Below, piece by piece: positions 34,891 to 47,489 of a stretch of DNA of 64,000 nt; the stretch's first letter is position 1, and the number at the start of each line of letters is the position of its first letter. A program made the position numbers and the translations under genes. The notes below the pieces were generated by a model, which worked only from the letters and a program-made list of their open reading frames with translations, was not told the DNA's origin and searched no databases. Source of the stretch: Acanthochlamys bracteata (lineage: Eukaryota > Streptophyta > Magnoliopsida > Pandanales > Velloziaceae); the NCBI GenBank assembly GCA_019914995.1, contig CM034130.1, positions 9,858,001-9,922,000 of the forward strand. The letters are read 5' to 3'.

Positions 34891-35920
34891 TTTCTGGATT
34901 CTTCTATGTTTTGTATTTCTAATTAATGGAACTTTTGTGTACATGTAACTGAGAGATTATACCTTACAGGGATTTGGATCGATTACTGCAGATACTTTTC
35001 CCTGGTTTGGCAGACCTGAACATGTATGCGCAATAATTCGAAAATCGAGCGAGGAAGAATTTAACTTAATCTAACGTAGACATTAATTGGTATTTAGTCA
35101 ATAGCAAACAATTTAGTAATTAATTGCTGTTGCCTAACGTACCTATATACAATAAGGTTCATGTACGTAGAGTGCAAAAACAGACTGAGCTAAACAGACC
35201 AGTCAGTGGTCCGATAAGTCGGTTAAGTTGCAGCTTACTGTTTGATCAACGGTTAACATTTTAATTATTAATTAAAAGTTAATTTTGAACTATTTTTAAC
35301 AAAAAAATAAATACTGATTGGATCAATTTAACTGTTTTATTTGATTGGGGCGAATCGATCTGATCTTTTCGTACTTGTATCTCTATACGTATGCACAAAA
35401 GTCAATTCTTTATAAATTAAAAACTTGTTGCGGTCAACACTTGCAATATTGTTCTAAACCCTTGTTTTTATAAGAGAATGTATAGCTGTCATTCTTCCAA
35501 ACTATTCATCGATGCAAACTACAATGTTGTTAATGTTTGTAATCTAAGCTAGATTTCCCTAAAATCTAGCGTTAAGTATAAATAAAAAAACTCGTATCTA
35601 CCTATATTCATAAAAATATAAAAACAGAATGTACACGTTGCGGTGCTGAACCTGCTAATGCCACTATCAGCTTACACGTATATACTTGTTTAAGTCATGA
35701 AGTTGATAACAATTTTGAACGTATTTTAAATATATATAATTGAATTTTATAAAACTAAATATTATAAAATAAAAATTTGATAAAAAATAAAATTCGATAG
35801 AAATAGAGTTTAGAATAACAATTAAAATAAATAAATAAAATTTAATATAAATATAAAAATAAAATTCGAAATGATAATTGAAATATGTAAACTCAATATT
35901 ATAAATAATGTAATCAAGGA
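34891..35920. other. Intergenic region
   Basis: AT-rich. About 35716-35890 resembles the interior and one end of the element at 12062-12297. No gene is visible. Confidence 0.45.
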
Positions 35921-36227
35921 CTGAGCAAATCAGTCGGTAAAATATATAATTCAGTCAGCATATACGATTACCGACTGAAAAAATGTGAGTCGGTAAATGA
36001 TCGGTAAACTAATCACCGACCAATATTTTATATCTGTCGGTAGTGTACAAACTGAAAGAATAGTCGATGAATACCGACCGGCATCATAGTCGGTATTTAG
36101 GTATAATAGTCGGTAAACGTATAGAAAATATCGACCATCTAGTATTCCGTCGGTATTGGACGAATTTAGCTACTACATGATTTCGGTTGATAAATTTCAG
36201 TCGGTAATGCTAATTATTGTAATAGTG
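35921..36227. mobile_element. Lone CACTA-type end
   Basis: An array of CAGTCGGTA and ACCGACT motifs of both orientations runs through about 310 bp and finishes at 36227 with GTAATAGTG, the complement of a CACTA end. No matching left end is seen at 35900-35930, so this is a truncated element or a rearranged terminus of the same superfamily as 25197-27602. Confidence 0.65.
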
Positions 36228-36679
36228 ATTTTAGTGTATTTGAAATAATTTTTTTAAAAAATAGTTCTCAGAATTAGATTAATATATTACCATTAAGTTA
36301 AAGCCAAACTCAGTCAACTTATTTACATAAAATGCTAAATATCACTCTTGTTTTCGTTCATGCATTCATATTACAAACCATCTCAATACTTCCGAGTAGT
36401 ATGTGCGCTTCTTTAAACAATGGCTTCCAAGACAATTGTCTCTAGCGCTGCATCAATTTATGAAGAAATTTTAACGAATTAACCTTTCTTCAAGAAACTT
36501 GGACAAATTTGTGCACGCACAGTGATTGACACTATAAAACAGGAATAAAATCATCATCCATATATGCTAATTAACAAACAATCTTGTAGGATTACTAAAC
36601 AAGCCGAGCTGGGGCTTTTCAGCCGGAGTTTCACATACGCATTTCTCTTTGAATTTACACAAGCGCCTCCTACCGAACG

Positions 36680-36949
36680 ATGGTCGGACATCTTTCTCTT
36701 CCTGTTGCAAGAACGTATCAGCATGACTTCTCCGAAGAAGATTCAGATCTTCGTCTAAGCAGGTGCTGTAGAGAAGAAACGACTGCAAGTCTTCGTCTTC
36801 ATCGTGGCCGGAAACACCAACGTGTGCAATTTCTTGCTGACATTAGAAGCTTTATGCGGGAATATGGAGTAGAACAGTGTGGACAATGGTGTGATCTAGA
36901 TCGAGAACAAGCTCAAGGTTTATTGTATCATATTGGAAGTATATTTTGA
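36680..36949 (+). other. Unassigned short ORF
   Basis: 89 codons, Arg/Glu/Gln-rich (SEEDSDLRLSRCCREE, QFLADIRSFMREYG). GC content is a little above the surroundings and the frame runs to a natural stop. No TATA box or partner exons are evident and I do not recognise it. It could be a small gene, an exon remnant, or chance. Confidence 0.2.
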
Positions 36950-38130
36950 TAATCACAAAAATAAAAAATTATTGTATATAAAATGCAAATGATTTAATCT
37001 CAGCTATTGAAATTAGCTTTTGTAGGATTCTGTCAGCAACAGCACAATTTAGTCACCACACAACCAGCTATTATATAAGAAAAGGCTCACTCACGAATGA
37101 AGAAACAGAAATCACCTAGCCTGTTCAGAAGAAACTAACAGGAAACAACAATGATGGTTAATATAAGGAACTGCTACAATAACGTGTCAAAATCTAATCA
37201 GTCCCACTTGCACCGAGACACAACAATGCATTCATAAAATTAAATTTTCAGACAAAGAGAAGAAGAGGCGCGCTTTGCCACCGGCGAGCATTAATTACAA
37301 CCATACACATCAAATCACTTTCAAGGGTGGGTGAATTAAATGCTTAATTCGGTAGAGACCCTGTCATCCAAGTCGGTCACCACTCAAAGTAGCTCAACGA
37401 GCAAATCTTTATCATCTTGAAGATCGGGAAGAAGGAAAGCAACGGAAATTTTAAAACGGCAGCCAACCTGTAAAGAAGAAAAATATAAAAGATGAAAACC
37501 AGAGCTGAAAAACAGCAGAGCAAAAAGGCCAAAAATTTCTCTCTGAGAACCCAAGATATTTCTGCTCCTACTAAAGCCAAGAACTCAAAAAATTTCATTT
37601 TTCATTTCAAGCTTCCATTTGATCATTTTACTTCACTCACTCTGTAAACTGAAAATATGAGATAGATCCAGTGCTTCAACCTATATTTTAAATTTCATCA
37701 AATATGTGTAAGTGCACTTGCACTTGAAAGTAAGTAGCTTGAGAAAGCTTTTGCTGATAGGAAAGTTTGTGTTATAAGTATAAGCTTTGTAATAAAAAAT
37801 ACCCTAAATAACTGCTGTCGGTTCAGCTTGACAAGTAAGCTGACAGAATTGTACTTGTCATAACACTGTGGTAAAATGTTATAGTTTTGCACTTGAGATT
37901 AGTGAAACTCACTTTCGGATTGAGTGGTCATGAACGTAGGCAATTTATTTGCCGAACCACGTTAAATATTTGTATAATAGCATAATCTTACTATGATTGT
38001 CTTCTATTTGAATTTTTTTTAAAAATCAGTCACTACATACTAAATACTCTATTCTAGTTTTTTGCCTGAGTACAGTCAATTAAAACGTAAACTAATTTAT
38101 TAAAAAAAATTTATTTATCTATAACTCAAT
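36950..38130. other. Intergenic region
   Basis: AT-rich, no supported gene. Short minus-strand frames near 37380-37890 show no recognisable content. Confidence 0.4.
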
Positions 38131-38475
38131 TTACCGTTTCCCTTTTAAGTTATATATATTGAACAACAAGCTTCTTGGCTTGCAGCAGCCGACTGACATT
38201 ATTGGCACGGACGCGCGCGGTTGATTGGTGCGTAACTTGCCTTTGTTCCCGTGCAGATGTAGTCGAGCTTTCTTTCGTCTTCTTCCGGTAAAAATCCAAA
38301 TAATGCTGTTTCTGCCCATTCTCGTGGACGGTGTATCAGTATCACTACAGTACCCTTCTTCTTGTTCTTGCTCTTCTTCTTCTGGTAGCAACTTTTGTAC
38401 TTTGCCGTCTGCGAAATCAGCCCATGACAAAACAGGTCTACATCGGGCGGTGCCGCCCGGAGTCATCGTCATCAT
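38131..38475 (-). CDS. Uncertain small protein with acidic patch
   Basis: 114 codons from 38475. The N-terminus is RCRPVLSWADFADGKVQKL, followed by a Glu/Gln run (EEEEQEQEE), YCSDTDTPSTR, and a basic segment GRRRKKAR. The C-terminal third is less protein-like and could be past a splice site. Composition is GC-richer than the neighbourhood. The first Met codons are close together (38475, 38472, 38466). No family recognised; it could be a real short gene or a fragment. Confidence 0.35.
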   Translation of the reverse strand: MMTMTPGGTARCRPVLSWADFADGKVQKLLPEEEEQEQEEGYCSDTDTPSTRMGRNSIIWIFTGRRRKKARLHLHGNKGKLRTNQPRASVPIMSVGCCKPRSLLFNIYNLKGKR

Positions 38476-38820
38476 GAACGCCCTTATCTTTCTCTTCGTG
38501 TTCGATTAATGCTTCCGTGTTTTCGCCGTTGAAGACGTTGCCGGAGAATTAATGGTTGCTGAAAATTTCTTTGCTTTATGGAGACCTTACTCGCTGCCGG
38601 CCATTGGAAACAAACCAAGACGAACTTGTTGAAGCGGGTTTAGGTTCTTGATTGAGAAAACCGAGCCATAGGAATTAAATTAACTGGCAAATTGTACAGC
38701 AATGTAAATTGATAGCAGAATATTTACTATCATATATCCAGAGAGCAAAAACTGTTTTTCTATTTTTGTTTAATGTTCACAGAGACAGATTGAAGTAAGT
38801 AAAACCTTGTAGAGGAAAGT

Positions 38821-38950
38821 TTAAGGAAATAGTTACAAGTGATTATAAAATATTTTTAAAAACTATTTTAATAATTTTAAAACAATTTTGTTTTTTTAAA
38901 TTCAAAAAATTTATATAAAATATTATAAAAATATTGAAATAAAAAATAAA
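38821..38950. repeat. AT-rich repeat piece
   Basis: Almost pure A/T with the TTTATATAAAATATTATAAAAAT wording shared by the MITE-like copies; ends not resolved. Confidence 0.3.
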
Positions 38951-39145
38951 GCCGAAAAAAAGTCCCAAAAAATCACTAATTCCTGAAATAAATCCTTTGC
39001 AATTTCGTTCCTGAAAATACACTTTGTAATGTCCGTCTTGATAATAGTTTTAGCAAGTTTAGGTAATATTTCGTGCAAAGATCTCTGATCCATCTCTCTC
39101 ATCGTGCGTCTATTCCTTGCCGAACGCGCTACCGCCGCCGCAGCC

Positions 39146-42100
39146 ATGGCCACCGCCGTTGTACCAACTACCGCGGCCGCCATCAATCACCCACGCCACC
39201 GTGGCCACCTTCTTTCGCCAATCTCAATTTCCTCTCTCTGCCCCTGCCGAAGAAGTAGCAGAAATACCATCTCACGCTCGCTCTCTCTTCTTCGCAAACC
39301 TCTACCTCCCCTTCGAAGTAATCTCTCCTTCTGTGGGCCTTCGATTACTGGCCGGGGTCGCCGCTTCGCCCCTAACTTCGTTACTGCCGCTACCACTGCG
39401 GAGCCACACGGACAAGAGCAGCAACACCAGCAGGAACTCTTTGTTGAGGCAAGTCTTAATTTGTTTTTGAGCTACATTACATCAACTTAGTAAATCTCGC
39501 CAACATCTCGCTTTTTATTTTATTTTATTTTGGAGATAAAGATAATCGGGCTGTTCAATTGAATCCACAAGAGCCAAAGTGTTGATGACTTTAGTTAGAA
39601 GACTGTTTACATGCAAAACTTTACACTTGGCAACTTCAAATTTATTAGTAGGAAACATTATTCTTAATGTTAATAACATGATTTTCTATTATAAGATAGG
39701 AAGCGTAATCATGAAATATGTTTAGAGGGAATACAAAAGAGGCTCTTGGATTATGAATATGATTTCTCTGACAATGAAGCCACAATGAGTTCAACATAGA
39801 TCGTAATAGGTACTGTGCTTTCAGATAGAGTGATTGCAGAGACGATCATTTTTGTGTCTTTCTAATTTGCACATTTCACCCCATTTATTATAGGATAGAT
39901 GCACAGAAGGTGAAGGGTCTCCTGAGACAGTATTTGAACAGAAACAAGGAGGGCAACTGAGGAAAAGGGTCTTCTTTGGTTTGGGGATTGGTTTGAGTGC
40001 TGGAGGAATAGTTGTCACTGGTGGCTGGGTTTTCACTATGGCCATTGCCGCAGCAGTGTTCACTGGTGCAAGAGAGTATTTTGAGCTGGTAAGGAGCCGT
40101 GGAATTGCAGCTGGAATGACTCCTCCTCCAAGATATGTTTCACGTGTGTGCTCTGTAATTTGTGCTCTCATGCCGATCTCTACGTTGTAAGTTTCCTCTT
40201 GTCTCATTGTTGAAAGGATTTTAGCAATATTTCAATCAGAAGATCGAATGCTGATTATTAGCGTCAAAGTTTAACCATGAGCATGTTATGAAGTTCTTTT
40301 GTTTATTTGAAGTTGAAAATGAGATTTTCTAATTATAGCTAGATGATGCCCTGCCTAAATCTTGTGCCAGGAAAGTCTTATTCTCGATCCAACATCTGTG
40401 TATTTGAACCTTTGAGTAACTTCTGTGTTTTTAGTTAGTAATCATGCCTGTTACAATAATTTCTTGATAGGTGATAAGCAAGGGAAGGTTATTGGTCTCC
40501 TGTGGAACAGGAAGCAATGAGGCCAGCTGTTAGTTATATCTTATTCGACACGTGAAATATTTTGTTCTTCCTAACTGAAATTACATAAAATGGCATCAAC
40601 TTAGTCCACAGGCTTCTGATGCATTCTTCACCTGAAATTTGCTAAAAATCAATAATATTCAGAGCTACGTTTAACCGCTGCTTTGTAGACAATTTAGGAA
40701 TAACATATAGGTGGATAATATTGGGGGCATATTTGGTGGAACCGCTAGTCCTAATTATGTATCATTTTTGTGATTTATGAAAGTTACAAAGTTAAGTTTT
40801 TTCATTTTTTTTAATCTTAGTCTAATCCTTTGATATGCTTGCTAATGTGTTTGACTGACTAGGTACCTTGGTCAAATTGATGTATCCGTTACATCATCTG
40901 CTTTTGTCATAGCAATTGCTCTGATTTTACAGAGAGGGAAACCACGTTTTTCGCAGCTTACAAGTGCTATGTTTGGGCTGTTCTACTGTGGCTATCTTCC
41001 CTGCTTTTGGGTTAAGCTACGTTGCCTGAATGTTCCTGCATTAAATACAAGTATGCTCTCGGTTCCTCCAATCTATTGGCATCAATTTATTGTTAATTAA
41101 ATGTTCACAAAACCTAGAACTGATTGTATCGCGTTGCTTAGTATCCCACTTGTATTGAGTTGGATCAATTTGTTAACAGGATTCGTAGTAGACATCGTTT
41201 TGTAGCTTAATCCAAGTTGTAGATTGAGTATCTTGAGAAAATTTGTGGTTTTAAATGGAATTATAAACATGAATCAAGACATTTCATGTGAATTTCATTT
41301 TTGAAAAATATCAGTTTGGTTAATGATGGCAATTTCAAAGAGCCTTAAGAGCAGGATCTTACACCTATGTAAGCTAGTGTCTTCTAGGCAATAACTAAAA
41401 ATATTCATGCAAACTCCTATCCGTTCTCTTGGTATTGATTAGCTTCATATGTTTGTGATGTTAACTTGTCCGCCTCTAAAAAAAACTTTCGAATTCCATG
41501 CCAGAACATGGTTGATAAAAGTTATTCTGGAATCTGGTGTATATTACTTCTTGCCAAAACTTTTCTCCCAGAGCTTCCCCTTTCTCTGCCAGTGGATGAT
41601 TAGCAATTTCCATGTTATGTAATACCCTCTTGACCATGAAAGTCTCTAAGTTTTAGTAAATTAACTAAAGTCTACAGTTGCAAATTGTTAGCTACCTTAA
41701 CTGTGTAGGTTAGAGCAGTTGATATGATTAGCTTTTGGTGTCGGTATACAGTCTATGAAACAGCCTGTTCAGATATATGTTCATATACTTGCTAGTTGTT
41801 TGGTAGTGCTGTCTCTCAGTTTGCGGACTTGTTCTTGGGGTGTTTTTGCACGATATATTTTGAAATGTAATACTGATTGCAGATCTTTGTTAATTGTCGA
41901 AGAATTAGGAAACATCTGGCCTGTTCTTCTTGGTGGACAAGCTCATTGGACGGTTGGTCTTGTTGCAACCTTTATTTCTATCAGTGCAATAATTGCAGCA
42001 GATACATTTGCATTCCTAGGTGGAAAGGTGCTCCCTTCGCTTTCTATAAGAGCGTAGCTTGTAGGTGTCTCCATTTGCTTATGTGTTGCTTTGTAGTTCC

Positions 42101-44596
42101 TCTTACTTGCACAGTTTTGTTTCTTTAAAGGTTTTGCTTGTAAAAAATTTCTGTGTGCCCTTGTATTTGTGGTATTCATTTTAGTAATTATGTGAATGGA
42201 AAGATTTAAGCTGTCTTTTAGTTATTGCTAATGTTCTTGCATATTCTTGTATAAAGTAGGTAGCTTGTAAGTTATTAATTTTCATTTTTTAAGTTGCAGA
42301 AATACTGAGATGCTTTTTTCATGTTAGTGAAAGTTACCAAAGAGCATATAATTGAGTGATGCATGCAGTCAAACAGCAAACTTACATTGATTTCTTTCTG
42401 AGAACTTTTCTGAAGGAATTTTTGTTACTTGTTAAGCTACTTCTTAGCTTATCCATAGCTTTTCCTTAGTGTCTTTAAATAGAAAGAAGTACCGCTAGCT
42501 GTTCTGTGTCAGTTAAGCATATTCTTAGAAGCTAACATGTTTGCATTTTGCAGGCATTTGGACGTACACCACTTACTAATATTAGTCCAAAAAAGACAAT
42601 GGAAGGGACTTTTGCTGGCTTAAGTGGATGTATTCTTGTAACAGTACTTCTGTCAAAGGTTTTCTGTTGGCCACAATCTCTATTGAGGTAATTTTCATAT
42701 GTACACGGAGAATTTTCCTATATCAATGAATCTAAATTTTAGTTCTTTCTGTTACCTGAGTTTGTTGAAGACTCCTAAATATTCGTACGACATAATTCAA
42801 AGTAGCTGCCTTTTTTTTGTATAATTTTCTAATAGGTCAATAACTAATTGCTCTTCTGTTTCATCCCACTAGCTCATCTTGATCAGCTAGCTTCTAAGAG
42901 AGCACAACTGTGCTGGATGCCTATAGTTGTATCATACATGGAAATTGAGTTACCTCCAGATCCCATGATTCCATGAGCAAAGCATATCTTTGTGAAACAA
43001 AGTTCAGAAATAAAGACATAACTTATTTTTCTTTTGCGGAACCTACAGTTGTAGGAGAGAAAAGTATCATATGCAACTATCACTATGAACATTTTTCATC
43101 AAACTTTAGTTCCATCACCTTGTTTCACCATGAGGATACCAGCTTATGAGCCATTAACACAGATGTCTATGTCAGCTTTCAGTGAAGCAATGCATCTGTA
43201 GAAAATAAATCAAGTAGGAAATATGCATCTGTAGAAAACACCTTGTTTAAGATGTTTTTTTTTTTATTAACCTAGAAAAAATTCTTAATGTTCAGCCTAC
43301 ATCTAATTAGCAATTTGGTGCATCCTTGTTGGTTACTGTTGTGAATGTATCTCGAACTTTCTGCAGTTCACTATTTTGATGTTGTTTGAAGGATATTGGG
43401 AGGATGTTAATCTAAATTGTGGATATGGTGCTTGTCATATAAGTAGGCAATTTCAGAGTTCGAATTTGAGTATATTTTTTTTAAATGGAGGGAAGGTCTA
43501 GTAAGAAAAGGGAAGACAGGATATCTGGCAATTGTTTTTAGAAAGGACTACTAGAAGGTACTCTTTCCTGAATTCCCGAGCCCGAACGAGCAGACTCAGA
43601 TAATGACCTGAGTGAGCGGACTGACTCTAGATTTGATTGTACCTATGCCCCAGTGTCATTCCCCCAGTGGTCCTGCCACCACGCTGCAGAATGGGTGCTC
43701 GTGTGAACCTCGAATTTCTGGCATAACAGTGGTGGAAGGTAACAAAATTTAAGGTCCAAGTAACAATTGAGCCTATACTACTGTCGACCAAAATATGAAT
43801 ATCCGAATGGCCTGGCACACGCATCTTGTAGAGCCTTTTGATGTAGTTTCTTATCTGGGGTTGACTCTTATTTATTTATTTTGTTTGAGGTTTGTTGGTA
43901 TGTTTCTTCTGATTTAGTAGGCTTATGAAATGCTACTATTTTTGCTGCTATTAATGGTCCACAAAGAAAGTTTTTCTGGAAGTAGTAGTCAAAGTTATTT
44001 ATTTATTTATTAGTTATTTATCTAGGTTTAATTTTCTGATGGATTATTGCCTCTTTTATACCAGTGCTGCAGCTTTTGGGTTTCTGAACTTCTCTGGATC
44101 TCTGTTTGGTGATCTCATTGAGTCCATGATCAAACGAGATGCTGGTGTAAAAGATTCTGGATCGCTCATTCCAGGGCATGGTAATGTTTAGTTGTAAACA
44201 TTTTAAAGTTTAATATGTTGTAAAGATATTAGAGGTATGCATCCTTATCATTCAAGCATTAACTCAAGCTGCTGCATAGTATGACTTCTGCGTATTTATT
44301 CTAACCACATTTCATACTGAAGTTTTCTTAGTTTGTCACGAATGTTTAAACTTCTTTTTGATATATGAGTAAAAATCTTAACTTCTACTATCCAACCGTT
44401 AGCCTTATTATAATTGACTTAGAGGAACGAAATTTACTTACATGCAACACCAGTTGATTCGAGGTCTCTCTTTAACTTGCCATCCGTATTATCTTTGTGT
44501 GCAGGAGGTATTCTTGATAGGGTGGACAGCTATGTTTTCACAGGCGCTCTGGCATACTCCTTTGTGAAGATTATTCTTCCAGTTTTTGGGGTTTGA
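39146..44596 (+). CDS. CDS4: Plastidial phosphatidate cytidylyltransferase (CDP-DAG synthase)
   Basis: Converts phosphatidic acid and CTP to CDP-diacylglycerol, the precursor of phosphatidylglycerol, in plastid membranes. Seven exons: 39146-39448, 39894-40186, 40863-41050, 41903-42027, 42554-42687, 44065-44180, 44505-44596; 1,251 nt, 416 residues. The start at 39146 (GCCATGGCC) is preferred to an upstream ATG at 39104 for its context. The first 75-85 residues are Ser/Arg/Pro-rich and resemble a chloroplast transit peptide. Several hydrophobic helices follow ([41 protein letters not shown]). The CdsA signature is complete at residues 368-394: S-x-I-KR-x4-KD-x-G-x2-I-PGHGG-x-LDR-x-D. Intron 1 has a GC donor (GAG/GCAAGT). 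The exon 4 acceptor is chosen to give NTKLGNIWP, matching the family length. Symbol chosen as the CDS4/CDS5 type; which one is not resolved. Confidence 0.94.
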
Positions 44597-44904
44597 GACA
44601 TAGAGAATACAAGCAACATCACCTGATGTGGTATTACAGTAGACTAGGAAGGACGTGAGATCGTTTGAAGCTGCTCCAAATCTTTGAAACCCATACTTGG
44701 TCCATTTCTGCACAAATCGATATTCTTTTGTTTTACAGAGCTGCATGAAGGTCAAGTTCATCCGTTATAAAGAAAGATGTAGAAGTAGTCGCTGCTGCAA
44801 GAAACTTGTATATATGCCAAGTTTTTGGGACGTGATCCTTACTGTAATTATAGGTTTACTTCAAGAATCATGAAATTGAGCGATCCTTCGTTGCAGCCTG
44901 ATGA

Positions 44905-44910
44905 AATAAA
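44905..44910 (+). terminator. Polyadenylation signal of the CDP-DAG synthase gene
   Basis: AATAAA, about 310 bases after the stop codon, before a T-rich spacer. Confidence 0.5.
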
Positions 44911-45176
44911 AGAGTATACAATCTGAGCAAAGGAAGTTCCTTTCTTTCTTGGCTCAAATAAGAAAGGTGCATCAATCACATTATTTTCTCTATTGGTTGA
45001 TTTAATTAATTTTTGAAGGTGGCGTAACTCATTTTCCTTGTTATTAAAAAAAAAAAATAGTAGTCAGTCTCCGTTTCTTTTCTTCCGGCAGTAGAAATAA
45101 CCCAGATTTTTATATGGTGCAAGTTCTTCTCAATTCCTCCTGCCTTGGGGAAGGGTCCAAGTTTTCCAATTCCCGC

Positions 45177-45184
45177 TATAAAAA
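45177..45184 (+). promoter_or_regulatory. TATA box of the DUF4535-type gene
   Basis: TATAAAAA, 90 bases upstream of the start codon at 45267, in a C-rich setting (CCCGC before, CCC after). Confidence 0.55.
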
Positions 45185-45266
45185 CCCTTCAGTTTTCCCC
45201 CCCAAAACAATCCAAAGGTTGAAGTTTGAAAACAGAGAGAGAAGGAAGATTTAGACAATATTTGAG

Positions 45267-45470
45267 ATGGGTTTGATTCGTAGCAGCTTCTCGTTCTTGT
45301 TGGGAACAGGATTTGGGGTCTATATTGCGCAGAACTACGACGTTCCCAACATAAACAAACTCTTCAACACCGGTTTCATTATCGCTAAGCACTACGAGGA
45401 GAGTTACCGGAAGCCGTCCCGAAGCCCGTCTCCCCCCAGATCCGTTGAAGAAGACCGCGTCAACAATTGA
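45267..45470 (+). CDS. Small DUF4535-type membrane protein
   Basis: 67 residues in one exon: MGLIRSSFSFLLGTGFGVYI begins with a Gly-rich hydrophobic segment, followed by AQNYDVPNI and a helix NTGFIIAKHYEESYRKP, then a basic Ser/Pro-rich and acidic tail. Length and the GxYIAQNY pattern match the short plant DUF4535 proteins, whose function is unknown to me; an organelle membrane location is often suggested for such proteins. A TATA box 90 bases upstream supports a real gene. Confidence 0.8.
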   Translation: MGLIRSSFSFLLGTGFGVYIAQNYDVPNINKLFNTGFIIAKHYEESYRKPSRSPSPPRSVEEDRVNN

Positions 45471-47489
45471 TCGATTGATTATTATTAGTTTGCGATTTCG
45501 ATCATTTCTTGATCTTATTAGCTGATAGTTAGAATTGATTGAATGATTAGGGCTATTTTATTGTTTTTGTCATTAGTGGTTGTAGAGTGATGGGAGTTTT
45601 GTTTTAAAGTGATACCCTTTTCTTGATTTCCTTATATGTTGCTGTAAAGAACAAGTTTTTAAATAAAAATTGAAGTGAGATGTTTTTTGTTGTGTCCTGA
45701 TGCGTGCTTTTCTCGAATCTAAGTGTTTTCTTTCCTTATTGTCAGTGTATTTTCTTACTTTGCAGATGTTTATTTATTTATTTATTATTATTTTTGTTGG
45801 TTAAAAAATTTAGCAATAAGGCTTATGGATTTGTTCTTGAGTTGTATTTGTAGGCTTTGTTCTATTAAGTGCGTGTTTCAAATGTCTGTAACTGAGTTAC
45901 GTGAAAGTGAAAAATAAAAAGTGAAGTTTCTTGAAAAATAAGTTGGAAGTGGAGTTTAATTTTTATGTTTTAATTGATTGTTGAAGTGAGTTGGAAGTGA
46001 ATTGAAAAAAAAATATATAGTGGAATTTGAATTCCACTTGTATAGAACTGAAAACTCGAGTTTTCAGTTCTATTTGCAATTGAAACAAAAAAAGTGAATG
46101 GAACTCTAATTCTGGCAGAAGAAAGTGGACTTTCACTCACTTGAAACACGCCCTAACTCTGGCAAGAGTTACTATGTGTTGAGACTTGAGATTGAATGTG
46201 AAGAATGATTTGGCTAGTCATCTGTCCCATATAAACATCAGAATCTCCTATGCATACTTCTATAACTAATCGAGTTATTGATTGGATTTCAGTTTATTTT
46301 GGTCGGAACACTTATCAAGATGAGGTTTGTAATGGAATGGTAGAAGCTATAGGTTTTGCGATATTCCATCGTTTTCCAGGTGATGAGTTATTCTACCTTG
46401 AATTGTTAGTTACAGTTAATATATGATAGTTCAAGGAATCTGATAATCTGCATTTTGTATGATCTGAAATCAGAAGTTTATTTTATTCTTACATATCTGT
46501 GGTTAAATCTGTTTTATGGAATTCCCATTTGACGAGCTTGTGTTATAGAATTTCTCGAGTTAACTAGAGAATGTTTAAGTGAGCTGTGTGCTTTGCTGAT
46601 AAGTAATTATGCCATTGTAATTTCCCCTAGTTCTGCTCACGAGTAGCTCATAATGGATCAATGTTTCAGACCATGGTTGTGATTAAAAGAAATGTTGGTT
46701 GTTTATCTTGTAGCTTAGGCTAGTCGGTCAATGAATGTCTTTGGGGATGTGTTTTCTATTAGACATCACTTTATTGGTCAAAGCAATTATGTGGCAACGA
46801 AACTACAATTCATTTTTTGCAGCGAGTCTCTGTCATTCTGGTTGCTGCCACTTGCTTTTGGAGCTGGAATCCTGAAGAACAGCTGCTGATTGTAAGTTGT
46901 TTGGAGCCTTTACGTCCTCAGTATGTAGAGCTAATAGTAGAAACTTGTTTGAAGTTTTGAGTACTCTGTGATTGTCTTTATTAAATTTGGTTCTATGGTA
47001 CGCTCATGATGCATTTTACCAGCAGAATGTAGTGATTGGTTATGTTGAACTTTCTGGTAGTAATCTGCTGGTATATAGATTATAACATTTTCGTTCATTC
47101 ATTCACTTGAAGATGGAATAATAGATCATCTTTTGCCAAGATTTTCCTTCACCATGCAAGTGATAAGTATATATAAAGATGCATGGACATAAGTAGCGCT
47201 TCGGAGCTCAATGCTTGTGGTACTTTTGGCATTAGGCAATTGTCTTCCTAAGCAAGGTCTTTGGCGACAGTTTATTGAGTTCCTTCTAAAGACCCAGAGA
47301 AATTTCATTATGTACTTAACTGGTTGAAATATTTCTTATTTCTCATCTTTTCCAGAGCAAAGCGAATACAATCGACCAGTCCTGAGCAAAATTTTGCAGA
47401 TATTAGTATTTGCTTATTGTGTGTCCATCACTGTCACTCAAATTATAATGAATATGCAAACTCTTCCTAGTTGGGAAACTCTGGTAAGC
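45471..47489. other. Intergenic region with spaced 3' sequence
   Basis: Begins with the 3' UTR of the small gene. 45878-46160 contains an unusual GAAGTGAG..AAAGTG-rich patch with a short palindrome (TGAAAACTCGAGTTTTCA, 46050-46067). No coding exon is evident. Confidence 0.4.
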
